From contig CM072884.1 in the NCBI GenBank assembly GCA_037013685.1, forward strand, positions 104,335,548 to 104,399,547: 64,000 nucleotides of DNA, written 5' to 3'. Source of the stretch: Acridotheres tristis. Taxonomy: Eukaryota; Chordata; Aves; Passeriformes; Sturnidae. A program made the position numbers and the translations under genes. The first letter of the stretch is position 1, and each line of letters begins with the position of its first letter. Below are positions 52,201 through 64,000 of the stretch, piece after piece. The notes below the pieces were generated by a model. It saw nothing but the letters and a program-made list of their open reading frames with translations, was not told the DNA's origin and did not search any database.

Positions 52201-53205
52201 CGATGCAGTCAGTGGCTCCACTGTACAGCAAGATTCCTCTGAACAAACAAGTGCTTTGATTGCACACTGCTGGGAGAGCAAAGCTGGCCCCCAGTCCTGT
52301 GTCTGTCACTGCTCCCTGGCTGCAGGAGCCAGATTCCACTCTGATGATCTGTAACTGCTTTGGACTGGGTAATTTTTATCCTCTACAGATGCCAGCAGTG
52401 GCAGGCACGACACTGAAGGGTAGCTACAAATCCCAAAGTAACTTTCCAAGCTACAGTTTGAGAAACCTGTAGAAGAGCTGGAGAACTGACCAGGGTGCAG
52501 TGAGAAGAAAAAACTCGACTTTCCAAGCCTGCAAGTTTTTTAGATAAAAACATCCACAGTGAAACAGGGGTTGCATTTGATTTTGAAATATATGTCCTTG
52601 TAGACCATTCCATGGCATTTCCCCAAGGAAATACACTCTGTCACTGTGTTTCTAGTTCAGCTGCCCATATCATTACACTGTCTTATTATTTGGCATTTGC
52701 CTTGTACAAGAGGAAACAATCATGACAATCAGGGAGGAAAAAGGAGAAAAAAAGCAACAGCTGAGAAACCAAGAGTACAGATCTTGCACTGTTAATGCTC
52801 CTCATAAAAGAGAACAACTGGAAGGTTCATCTGTCTTAAGAGTGCAGAATTTGGTAAAGGAAAAATACAACCTTCTAGGCTCATATGATCAAAATGTACT
52901 AATTTATTCGTAGTTTAAATTCTTTTGAAAGACAAATTTGCAAAGCAATGCATGTAACACTTAGAGGTAAATCCTTTCTGCTGTGACTCCCACTTCCAAT
53001 ACCAACAAGAAATTCTCCTGCCTCCCATTTTGCTCCTCCTTCTCACCACTGCCAATTTTCTATTAAATTCTGCTTGGACTCCTGTTTTTTCCTTCATGCT
53101 ATCACATTTTACATGTTTTAAGCTATCCTTTAGAGTTTAAGAGTCCTATTTTTTCTTGTCTTGCTTTCTGTGTTTTCTTCCTTTCTTACCTAGCAGTCAT
53201 CCCCC

Positions 53206-53352
53206 CACCCCTGGAAATATTCAAGGTCAGGTTGGTCAGGGCTATAAGCAGCTGGATCTAGTGGAAGATGTCCCTGCTCTCTGCAGAGGGTCTGGAGGAG
53301 ATGATTTTCAAAGGACCCTTCCAAATCAAGCCATTCCATTATTCTATAGCCT
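53206..53352 (+). mobile_element. CR1 LINE, 3' end (plus orientation)
   Basis: The + strand reads cccctggaaatattcaagg, ggttggtcagggctata, ctagtggaagatgtccctgc and ccattccattattctatag. This is the sense strand of the avian CR1 3' end, finishing in degraded ATTCTATG-type octamers. About 145 bp are left. Orientation is opposite to DMD and to the other CR1 pieces in the window. Confidence 0.92.
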
Positions 53353-54928
53353 TCAGATTCCAAAAATGCACTGCAAGCACTGCCTCATAGCAAGGTTGTT
53401 CCTCATATTCTTTAAAAAGTGTGGCCAAAAAGTAAAGCTGATAAAGAAAATTATTAGAATCTCTATTATGACAGTACTTTACAAGTTTGGCCTCTTAAAA
53501 ATTTATTTTTCTGCCCATTCCAGTTCATTTTTCTTTTCAAATAGAAAAATTGGTCTGATGTCTGCATTGATTCAAAATAAAAATCATGGTATCTTATCTG
53601 CTTTGTTTTTTTGTGTTAATCTGAAATACTGTCCCTGAAATGGGTAAATCCTTTAAAGTCTATACAGAGGTAGTTGCTGGATTTAAATTCATTTCACAGG
53701 GTTTTTTTTTTCCCAGACAGCCATCTGTGTGTCTGTTGTGATAGCCTAGTACTGCAAGAATAAATTATATACCTGCTTGTCAAATCTCAAACATATTTTT
53801 ATTTCCCTTGTTGTCAGAAAATCTGTTTTGACATGTGAGCATAAACATATGGGAAGGAGTATACAGATATAACAGCCTCTTTCCTTCCAAAATCATCCCA
53901 GAACTTAAATTCTGACTATCCTTAGAAAACTTCACAAAAAATTATGGTCTGCTTAAGTACAGAATAATATCTAAAATTACAGAATTAAAGTTTAGCTGTT
54001 TTTCCATCAATGAGACCAGCAGAAACTCCACATCGTTCAAGTCAAGCCATATTCTAATTAGCAAAAATCTGAACAACCTGAAGACCTCTGGAGGACTTCT
54101 GGAACATATTGGATGGAATACCACGCTTTTAAACAGGCAGGGAGTTTTTGTGTTGTTTTTTTTTATATCTCACTGCATGAGGTTAAATACACTAAGGAGA
54201 CAAACAAATTCACTTCTAGAGAACTAATTCACTCCAGGAGCAGCATTTTTTGCTGTCTCTGATCCAGTACAGGTTTAGCAGCATTGACTGTGCACTTTGA
54301 CAGTACAGTCATGACTCCCCATTAAGTTACAGAAGTTATAGAAGTGAGGTATATCCAGAGTGACTGCATTACGGTTCAAAACAGAGTCAATAGCACTGGA
54401 AATGTGAGGAGTGCTTTTAAGATACGTTAGGCTGACAAAAGATGCAATTTTTCTATAGCTCTGCTTTTTTCCCTAGTCTTAGAAGTTTTAAATAAAACCT
54501 TGGACTTCTTCAAATATTGTTCCCTTGAGAAAATGCATTACTAATCTCAACTCCTGAATCACCAAAACCATTTTGCCTGCCAGTTTTCTGTCACTTTTAC
54601 AAGCTCTTGAAATTGTTTAACAACAGAAGTGGGATTTTCTAATTAATTGGGAAACCATTCACCAATTCCTATACTGGCAGCTAACATTTCTTCCCTAATG
54701 GATTCATATTATAGTATGCTAAAGTATTTATATTCACAATGTTCTAGTCACAGTCTTTAGGAATTCTACCATATATATCATAAATGCAGACTGAATGAGC
54801 CATTTACAGGTTTCCTTTTGTTACCAGCATATATTAAATCGAGAATATTAGAAACAGTGGAAGTCATGTTCTAAAAGCTGAACACACTATGAACTGTCAT
54901 GAGACTGTACAAATTTGTAAACCCAAAG

Positions 54929-54960
54929 CATTACTGAGTAATTACATTACTGAGTAATCA
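54929..54960. repeat. Tandem duplication of a palindromic 16-mer
   Basis: cattactgagtaatta is followed at once by cattactgagtaatca (15 of 16 identical). Each copy contains ATTACTGAGTAAT, which is palindromic around its central base. Confidence 0.93.
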
Positions 54961-55394
54961 GACTTGAATATTATTTACTATTTTAAAGGCAAAGCAAAAT
55001 TCACATCAGAATAAATTGTAAGTGAATACCTGCTTCGTACTTGGAAGAAAGGCAAAGTACTTTGACTTCAGCTGTGCTTCAGAGCTATAGAATAAGCTGC
55101 AGACTTGGTGCCTCTTTTGAATCCTGACCTTCCTGAGGTTTGACAGTGTGTTGACATTTAAGTTTTACAAATGTTAAATTGGGCATCTCCTTCTGGGCTC
55201 AAGAACTGGTGCTGTGGCTGAAATGTACCTGGCCAAGGAAGCCATTAAAAAAAACATTGCTAAGAGAGCTGAAAGATGGACTTTATTAGAATAATTAAAA
55301 ATGAATTAGTTAGGATAAGCGTTCTTGATGGAATAGTATAGAAGAAATATAGTCCCTGGAATCTGTCTGTAGAAGACACTATTTCTTTATATAT

Positions 55395-55446
55395 AAATCT
55401 AGATCTAAATCTAAATCTAAATCTAAATCTAAATCTAAATCTAAAT
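55395..55446. repeat. Hexanucleotide microsatellite (AAATCT)8
   Basis: Eight AAATCT units, of which the second is the variant AGATCT, plus a four-base partial unit. It is followed by AT-rich sequence with alternating TA runs up to about 55520. It is not the vertebrate telomere repeat. Confidence 0.95.
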
Positions 55447-56975
55447 AAAATAAAAACATGCATATATATATTAAAAACGTGTATATATATGAAAAAATGT
55501 ATATCTATATCTAAATACATTTTCTATACCAACCAGATAATACAAAATATTAGAATGTGAACTTTTTGTTAGAGCAAACAGCCCTTAAAATAAGTGCATT
55601 ACATTTTAGGAAGGAGAATAATCGTCACCAGTTTCTGGATTTGTAATTTTATGTCTCTAGAAGTCTGCAGACATTACATCAGCTATCAAAGACACTAAAC
55701 TAAAGCAGCTGTCCCAGAAGCACCACCACCCATCTTATAAGATGGCCAAGTAGGCTGAGATCATAAAGATGTTGTTCATTAATTCAGACTTTCTTGTGAA
55801 CAAGTTATTTTTGTTCATTTAGAAGCACTTCCTAATATTGGGGAAAATGGCTCATGAATTCATAAGCCTAACATCCTACCCAACTTACTGATTTATGTAT
55901 TACTCTATGTCTTAATGGAAATTTACACTCTTACTGTTCATTTCACTGAACGATTAAAAAATACATACAAATCAAACTTCACTTCAAGCAACCTGTTGTA
56001 CCACAACAAAGCAGTAAGAAAGGTACCTCAAAGAAAGGAAGAAAGGATTGTATGCTCTGTCTCAAATGTGTAACCTGACAGATATGACACAGGAAGGACA
56101 TGAACTCCTCTTTTATTTCATTGTACAGATTAGCGACAGTGCATTACAGAAAAAAAATATGAAGGAACTCCAATGAATCAGATGAGAAAGAAATCAATGA
56201 AAATATCCAGCTGTGCTAGAAGGACATAGAGTTGCCATTTATGCAACTGATGCATGTAATGGGTGTTTGGAAGGAGCAGTCTGGCAAAGTATCAGTGAAA
56301 TTAAATTTTGAATTTTGAGGGAAATGTAGGGCAGTGGAAATAGTTTCAAGTCGAGGAAAGCAGATACTATTTGAAATTCAGAGTGCTGTCACTGAAAGAG
56401 AGTGATTATTCGTGTGCATTCTGAAATGGAACACAAGTTGAAATTACTTCTAATTTTCATGTAATGTTTATTAGAACATATAAATTTCTGCTTCAGGTCA
56501 ACACAGCCTTACTGTGAAAATAAATGGTTAACCTTTTATAATGACTTCATCTCATGAGAGAAGATTCACAGTACAAGGTTTTATTTAAATAACTGCACCC
56601 CCTCCTCCCCTAAGGATGTGCAGTGTTCCAGCCTTTCTTTGTCTCTCCACATCTCCCAGCAGGGTGAGGAGCTGGAGAGAAGCCACAGGCTGTGCTGGAG
56701 ATGTGCAGGTGCCCGTGGAAGGCTGCACAAGGATTGAAGTGTCTTTGACTCCTGCTCCCACGGCTGGACCTGCTCCCCTACTTCTTATATTTCTGACAGC
56801 ACAGAATTTTACAGTCTCACAACTCAGACAACTTTCCCTGTGCATCACAACTCGCTCCAAACCTGAAAAGTCATGCAGGTGGTGGCTTTGTAGTAGCACA
56901 AGCCAGCATTGATACAGCACTGAGAAAGGGACAACAGCTGACATGGGATTAAAACAAACCAACCCCAACACAGAT

Positions 56976-57105
56976 AAGAGAAGAGAAGAGAAGAGAAGAG
57001 AAGAGAAGAGAAGAGAAGAGAAGAGAAGAGAAGAGAAGAGAAGAGAAGAGAAGAGAAGAGAAGAGAAGAGAAGAGAAGAGAAGAGAAGAGAAGAGAAGAG
57101 AAGAA
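56976..57105. repeat. Pentanucleotide microsatellite (AAGAG)25
   Basis: Twenty-five uninterrupted AAGAG units (56976-57100) plus a partial unit form a 130-bp all-purine tract on the + strand. In the DMD transcript (minus strand) it reads as UUCUC repeats, an all-pyrimidine tract. The perfect purity suggests recent or ongoing slippage. Confidence 0.98.
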
Positions 57106-60100
57106 TACATCTTCAATCACCACTTACAGGCTGTTTTCAGATGTCCAATCCTGTTACAAAATCCGTGAACCAGAATAAATATTTAGGAGGAAAAAACCCC
57201 ACCTTTCTGCTGTTTGCAAAAAGCCAGTAGAAATCTAGCAAAAACTTAAATATGGTTTGGGTTTTATTTTTAGTTATTATTATGATCTGTTATTTCAGAT
57301 TCCCATACAGGAAGAGTTATAAATTGTAAGGACTATCCCAACAAATTTTCAATTAAATAGCTAAATTAATGTAGAGAAATTTAATTAAAGCTGCACTGGT
57401 TTTTTACAAATGCAGTTAATTAAGCTGCTATCTAAAATTAAATCTCACCCAAACTCCTTTTACATTGCTGCAGCTCATCAGATACAGATATAATTAAAAT
57501 TCTAGAAGTTCACCTATGCATCTGAATACTCAAAAAAGAAAGAAAGAAAATCCACAACTAAAACCTGCTGAAGTAGTTTGACAGGCTGCTGCTTTAATGG
57601 GATTTATACAGTCCTCAGAGTGGGAAGACAGCACATAAAACCCCCTCAGAAACAAATCTAGGTTTTCAAATCTGCACAGACTTTTTCGTGTAGTGTAACA
57701 GGCCAAGAACCTTTGAAGATTTTCCACAAGTGGAGGGTAACAGATTGACATGAGCAGGAACCAGGGAGATAAATCCTGCTGGCTTTAAATGTGCCTTCCA
57801 TTGAAGTAAGCAGGACCAGCACAGCTAAGGCACAGCACTTACTGCACTTATATCCAGCAGCAGATGTGGGCATCCTCTCAGAGGGAAAAATTGCTTTTTC
57901 ATAACTGGAAAATCTCAGGTCTTCTGGTAGCCTGAATGATCTCCTTTCCTTTCTGACTGTTCTTTATTTTTTTTTTTTCTTGCTCACATCCAGGCAGGTT
58001 TGTTTCATTAGTCAGTTAAATGCAGATCTATTTTCCAGGTGACATTGACTCAAAATCACCATGATTGTTTTACATAACAGGTGAACACTAAACATAAACA
58101 TTTTAGGTGTTGGCTGATCCAGAGAAAGAGATTTTCAGCAGTCTTTGAAGAGTTACTTTCACAGGAGGGGGGGAAATATTAACTGAAATACAATTCAAGA
58201 TTATTATTTATTGCAAATAACAGTGATTTCTCTATTAAAACAGGCATATGCTATAGCAAAACAAATGATGACTAAACCAATGCAGGCAGCCAGAACTCAG
58301 ACTGGGAGCTGCTCATTTCAGCAGCTTGCTCTGGATGTGGCAGCAAGTGTAAGCACAGTAACACAGCACTCATGGGAGCCACGGTACCCCCACACTGGGA
58401 GATCCCTCAGGACTTCTGAGAGCATGAAAAAAGTAAAATTATCCTCTGGCGTTAAAGGCACAAAGCTGAAACACGCAAAAATGTGCCAAGATTTTCATGG
58501 CAGGTATTTATTTTCTCTCTGTTGGCAAAAATATGCAGAAGATAAACACTGACCATATTTTTCATAACATGGCATGAATAAAGTCTTCTCTTGGGAATAA
58601 CGCAGATGGGAATCCCATGTCTAATGTCATGGAACTGAGGGTTTAGAACTGAACCCCCAAACCTTTAACTGAAAAACTTAATTTAAGCAGGAAGATGATT
58701 CAAGGTCCAAATATTTGTTTCAAACTTATGGCACAAGCATCTCTATAGATAAATAAGAAAATCACATGTGATTCTCTTTAAAAATATAAATTCACATAGG
58801 TTTGCAGACTTCCACAGGGTTTAAACTTAGCATCAGATGTACAGGACACAATTGCCCTATCATTTTATGTAGAGTATGAAAAAGGAAAAGAAAAAGCAAC
58901 AAACATCCGTAGTATAATATTAATAAAATAAAATTTAAAAGACCTACTCCCTTTTGAACTCATCTCTCCTTAGAGGGAAAAAAAATCATTAACTTTTTCT
59001 TTTGTGTATCAAAAATGAATGTGTTTCCTTTCTTGCATAATAAAATCTGGAGAATCTACACAAATAAAGAAGAGTAAAAATCCACAGAAGCTTGGAAATT
59101 GAGCAACCAGTGATAATCTATCTTTCTGCAGGCACTTGAATCACCCTCTTACCTTGAGCTTGCAATGGAACAGGACCCTGGCAAATTGCTATAATCCCCT
59201 TTAACCCTAATCACCATTTTAATCAGAAAAAGGTGGGGCAGCCTGGAATTTGTACAGCAAGCAACTGTCATTCTATTTGCTAAATATACAGTGTGCAACT
59301 AAAAGGTTGAAATGGTTCAAACTTTTATTGTCTTCAGAATATTGCATTTCAGCATTAACAGTTGACAAGCAGAAGAAAATAAAATTATGACACTATCTGC
59401 TATGAAGAGCTTTAGAGATCTGCCTAAACCATGGCTACATCTCTAACTCCGATTTTAAGAGATTTCTTGGGAAAATAAAAGGTTGTGATTCATACAACTG
59501 CCAGGACTAAAAGCCTACCTCACCTACATTTCACTTTTCCTCTCCCTATCCCTCTAATTTCTTCTAATTTCAAATTAGATATTTCCTAGATGTGTTCTCT
59601 ATTTATTTGTTTGATGATTTTCTTCCTAGCCTTTTCTTAATAAATAGTGGTATGATTGTAGATTGTGTGACAGACAAGGAGAAGCGTATAAGAAGAGGAA
59701 GAAAGAAAACTTCAAGGAGAAAAAGAGCAATGAGAGAAACTAAAAAGAGCATCAAGAAGATTGTAGGCAGGGGAAGATTAAAGGAAAATGCAGCAGAAAA
59801 CTGTGATTTTTAGCTACAAAGGATTCAGCAGCTGTCATTAAAAACCTGCAGCTCTGCTTGAGACATATTGATCACACTATTTCAATGTTTTCCATTCAAC
59901 TTCCCTCTGTTTACTTCATATTATAGCAATACTCACACTAATACTTATCTCAAACAACTATTTGCTTTTTTTTGAAGGCGGAACACGGTCCTGTATTTCT
60001 TCCTCTTTTTCCAGAAGGGGCTGCTGAACTTTCAGTGCTCTACTCACCTTGCCACTAACACACAAATATTAAAATACCCTTCATGGGAAAGAGGAGGCTT

Positions 60101-63100
60101 TTTTTTTTACTTTTCTAATTTTTTTTTTTTTTTAACATGAGAGCCATTTAAACATAAACTCCTTTAATATTGCAGACACGTCCTGGAATAAGTATGCCTG
60201 TAAGGCTTGTGAAGATAACAGAGAAGGCAGTATCTCTGTATTTACATAGTATTGGAGTGTTGTAACCAATCCTGGAAAAATTATAGGACATCTGTAGACT
60301 GTGTACAACTGGACAAGATTTGTTCCTAGGATTTCTAACACATTTTTCACACAATATTCTTCTACTGATATCCAAAAAAAAATTTCTAAAAATTTTGATA
60401 AATACTAAGACAGTCCTTATCTCCCACCTGAGTGTCTCAAGCCCAATTTTTTAAAGTTATCTCAAAGTTCTTAATCACATGGGTCCTTTTAAATACCTTG
60501 TAATCTAAAATGTGAATGTTAGAGAACAAAAATGCATGAAATAGGATGATTCATGTCTGCCACATACCTCGTCTTGTAACACCCTTTTTAGAGGTATCTT
60601 TTTTTTTACATATTAAAACCAACTGTATTAGTTTAAACCATAGAATTACTTTAGATTTCAGGCAAAAGGGAGAAGGGCAAAAAAGAGGAGGAAAGAGCAC
60701 ATTCATACTGTCCTTTGCTTTCAAACACAAAGCCAATACCTTCCAAAGGCTTTTCATTCCACACTGAGAAAAAAATCCGTGCCTTATATCATGTCTTCCC
60801 CTTTAGATACATTAATGACATTTTTGTTCTGATGTGACTGTTGTAAGAATCAAAATGCCTCGGCCTTAGGGTTTTTTTTTTAAATTTTTTATAATGCACT
60901 AAGCTCAACAAACCTTCATAGAAAATAGAATACTCTTAATTATGAATAAATTAACTAAATTAGCAACATGAGATGGATATGAAATTAGAGGACTGTTAAT
61001 TGAAACTGCAAACACAGCTGTATACAGCTTAGAGATGAATCACACCAGTAATGACACAGATGTTTATAAAATGTGATTATGTTTAGCAGGAGCATACTAT
61101 TGAAACTCCCCAGCCTATTCTTATATTGTGTCATTGAAATGGTTTTTAAATCCATGAACACCAGGAATCAGAATCTCAGGGATGGCAAATTAGGCTCCCT
61201 GGATATGTGAATTAGTGTTGTCTGAATGTCAGCAATTTAATTCTCTAGCTTTCAAAGAATGTAGAAATGGAGCCAAAAACAAACATCTGTTACTTATATT
61301 GTCATTCAAAAAAAAAAAAAATTAAAAATCTCTGGCAAGTTATAGCTTATCTGAATATGAGCAGGACAGTGAAGTACAGTATCTCTGAGCTGTGTGAATG
61401 CACTGATCATGTAATTAATATAACTCAAGAGCTCAATAAATCTACTTTGTTTACAACTGTGAATACATCTTTTTGGGACTATCCCTCCAAAGTGCTAGAA
61501 GGATCAGGAACAAGTGATATCTCCTGTCTAAAGATTTAAGAACTGATTAGCTTTCTAAAGAAAGAAAATCAGACTTTTTATTCTTTCAACTTTTACGAAT
61601 TTCCTAGAGTGTTCTTTGATAAATTGATAAAGGTGTTTTTGTTTTGTTTTGGTTTTTTTTCTGGCAGAAAGAGGCACAAATGTTGCTCCTGGGTCACCCA
61701 AAGATACCTGAGCTGAGCAGGCTCAGCAGGGAGAGCAGTCAGCCCAGCTGGGAGGGATGGCAGAGCAGACAAAGCCATGGGGTCCAAAGTTCCAACACAG
61801 GAGTGTAAAATCTGCAATGCTAACCCTCATTTCACAGTGTTAGCACTGAGCACCCACAGCAGCATGTAAAAGTTATGTTAAACAGTCTGTGATTTGTTTT
61901 CTGCAATAGTTCACAGACCAACAGAAGCAGATTTTACATCATCAATGGTAATCATGCTTTCAATGAACAGGCTGAATAATACAAGATTATAGTTTATGTC
62001 CGCACTGTAGTGTAGCTCACATCACAAAGACACTATTATCTGATTCAAGGGCCTCGGCCTATATGAGGATAAATACTTATGAACACAAATTTACATGAAG
62101 TAGAGGTTGTTTTTCTAGCCCTTTTTCTAGGGAATAGGACAGACCTTTGAACTATCTATCATAACTACATTAAATAAAAATAAAAAATATCAGAACTAAA
62201 ACTTACAACAACTCAACACAATGTCATCATAATTCAGCTAAATTTTATAATTGTAGTTCTGATTCATAAATGGATACTCACTTGAAAACATGTAAATTCA
62301 TGCACAAGTTGGTTAAAGTAATTTGAAAAAAATTATATAGTGTCATTGGAAAAGCTGAAATAATCAGCATGACCTGCACTGTTAAACAACACAGACTTAT
62401 CCTATCAGCTGTGGGAACTACTGAGCACAGTCTAACAGTGTGGGGGCACAGTGTTGAGACAGAAAAGTGGTGATCAGAAAATTGGATTTGCCTCTGTCTT
62501 TCTGAAACTTTATTTGATGGGAGCTGACCTCCTATTCACTGGTGAAGAAAAAAGGATTAGATCTTGACTTTTAAAAAGAGGAAGCTTGTTTGATTTCTGC
62601 AACAGACCATACCAGTCTGACTGTATTTCATAGCTGAATAAAGTTATGGAGCCTTTAAGAGAAAGAAATATGTAGCCCCTTTCTCATTAGAAGTAAACCT
62701 AGGCAGATTCAGGGATATATTGAAGGTAGCTATGACAACTGATGTGCAACCCAAATTCAGTTATCTTAGTTTTCTGGTTAGCAAATCAACTCAGGATTTG
62801 AAATGTGATGTTTTGAGATAAGGAACTGTAATGCTTGGATATACAAACAGCACAAAGCCATTTTATGGAAGACACAATCTTCTATTTCTTCAGAATACCC
62901 CAAAGATCACTACACTGAAACAGCACTCTATTATCAGCTATGTGTCAGCTAATTAATTAGGACAGAACTGATTGTTTTTACAGATGAAAGAGTCATAAAT
63001 GAGGGTACTGAAAGGAAAATACACAAAACACTTCAGGATGGTATGAGAAAACAGAGGAATGAAAGTGAAAACATCCAACAAAATGAATAAGCTACCTACA

Positions 63101-64000
63101 GAGGTAACCTAAGGATAATTTTTGTGGATTGATTAATGCTAATTAATTTTGGTTTAAAACAAACTGAATTGTGGTAGAGAAACAACTTTGAACACCTGAG
63201 AAAATGAAAGAGAAAAACTGAGTCTTCAACCTCCGTACTTGAAGCTCTCCCCAAAAATGTCATACACTCAAGAATTCATCTCCACAAACAGGAACTGGAT
63301 GTTGATCTTTCCAGGTACAAAAGAAATAAAAAATGAATATTAATGAAACCTGAAATTGTAAGGTCTGGGTCAAGAATTGTAATTCATACTATGTTTGTTC
63401 TGTAATCACGGGGTATATTCCTAAAATTTATTGCAGTATCAGTGATTTATAAACTAACAAGCACAAGAATTGAACAGCTTAGATGAGCCGGTGGATAAGC
63501 ATCTTGAAATAACACATTCTGCCTGTGTTGTGCTGGGTGGATCCAAATTAGGAAGGACTTTATAGAAGATTTACAGGATTTGAGCCATTTTAATTATTAA
63601 GTGCCCTCCTCTACAGCAAACATACCATTACATCGCTTCCATACTGCTCAGAGTTTTCTGTACAAGGGTACAACATTCAGCTTTACTCAAACCACGTTGA
63701 AAACTGCAGTGGCAACTAGAGAGCACCTTGTGGAAATATTTTTCAAATGACACACATAATCTTCCATAAAGGCTGTTTTTAAATCTGTGTCAAAACTTAA
63801 TGCCACTGACATTTTTAATATTTTATACACTATTATTAACAGTACTTCTAAAACAGCAAAAAAAAAATCCTACTTAGTCTCACCGAAAGGAAAAGATATA
63901 AAAAAATATAGCACAAAATAATACATAGCTTAAAGACTGCAAAAGCTTTCTGTAACCTGAAAATAGATGGCCTGACATAAAACTATCTGCAGTGATATAA

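Larger units (their letters stand above)
38761..64000 (-). other. DMD: DMD intron 60 (5' part missing; at least 25.2 kb)
   Basis: This stretch lies upstream of exon 61 on the minus strand. I looked for the sequence that would encode the end of exon 60 next to a donor and did not find it, so the intron runs past 64000. It is the most repeat-laden part of the window: a CR1 3' fragment (41721-41785), a CR1 ORF2 remnant split by an LTR-like insertion (45151-46200), a plus-strand CR1 3' end (53206-53352), a tandem palindromic duplication (54929-54960), a hexamer array (55395-55446) and the GAGAA-type array (56976-57105). GC-richer unclassified blocks occur around 42640-43085, 51170-51410, 56590-56930 and 61660-61830. 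The T run at 60119-60133 is simple sequence. Between these I see only AT-rich non-coding DNA. Confidence 0.85.

Noticed and set aside
53156..53638. Longest + strand open frame of the window (160 residues).
   Set aside because: Its first third is the sense strand of a CR1 3' end, and the remainder is AT-rich intron. Not a gene.
55260..55520. Minus-strand open frame with Arg-Phe repeats.
   Set aside because: It is the translation of the AAATCT hexamer array, with no start context or family resemblance.
56845..57230. Long open frames on both strands through 56976-57105 giving RREEK or LLFSS repeats.
   Set aside because: They are translations of the pentamer microsatellite. A five-base unit lacking stop codons stays open in most frames.
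1..64000. tRNA genes, microRNA-type long hairpins, CRISPR arrays, bacterial operons, or a multi-gene system.
   Set aside because: No tRNA B-box or cloverleaf, no regularly spaced repeats with unique spacers, and no gene clusters were seen. The sequence is vertebrate intron.

Overview
The window is a piece of a vertebrate genome, almost certainly a bird. It is AT-rich, has long non-coding stretches, and carries several 3' ends and one internal fragment of CR1 LINEs of the avian type. Repeat density is otherwise low. I cannot name the species.

The only protein-coding sequence I can support is two short exons on the minus strand. They match exons 61 and 62 of the dystrophin gene (DMD). The 79-bp exon lies at 38682-38760 and the 61-bp exon at 26173-26233. 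Both have consensus splice sites, and both have the lengths and codon phases of human DMD exons 61 and 62. Joined, they encode the end of the last spectrin-like repeat region, the start of hinge 4, and the first half of the WW domain (PWERAISPNKVPYYI). Exon 60 should lie above position 64000, and exon 63 (second half of the WW domain) below position 1. I see neither inside the window.

Layout on the + strand, which runs against transcription: 1-26172 is part of intron 62; 26173-26233 is exon 62; 26234-38681 is the complete intron 61 (12,448 bp); 38682-38760 is exon 61; 38761-64000 is part of intron 60. The introns hold CR1 remnants (27768-28048, 41721-41785, 45151-46200 and 53206-53352), a probable solo LTR of about 510 bp inserted into the CR1 ORF2 remnant (45388-45897), a perfect 25-copy GAGAA-type pentamer array (56976-57105), a hexamer array (55395-55446), two G-poor C/A tracts, a 29-base poly-T run, two long inverted repeats, and several short tandem duplications. 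None of the many short open frames on either strand looks like a gene.

I found no bacterial-style system, RNA gene or CRISPR array, and no candidate for a previously undescribed multi-gene system. The more interesting signals are structural: the two hairpins, the long pyrimidine tract in the DMD transcript, the microsatellite inside the exon 62 acceptor, the nested LTR in CR1, and the lack of any visible Dp71 first exon in the part of intron 62 covered.
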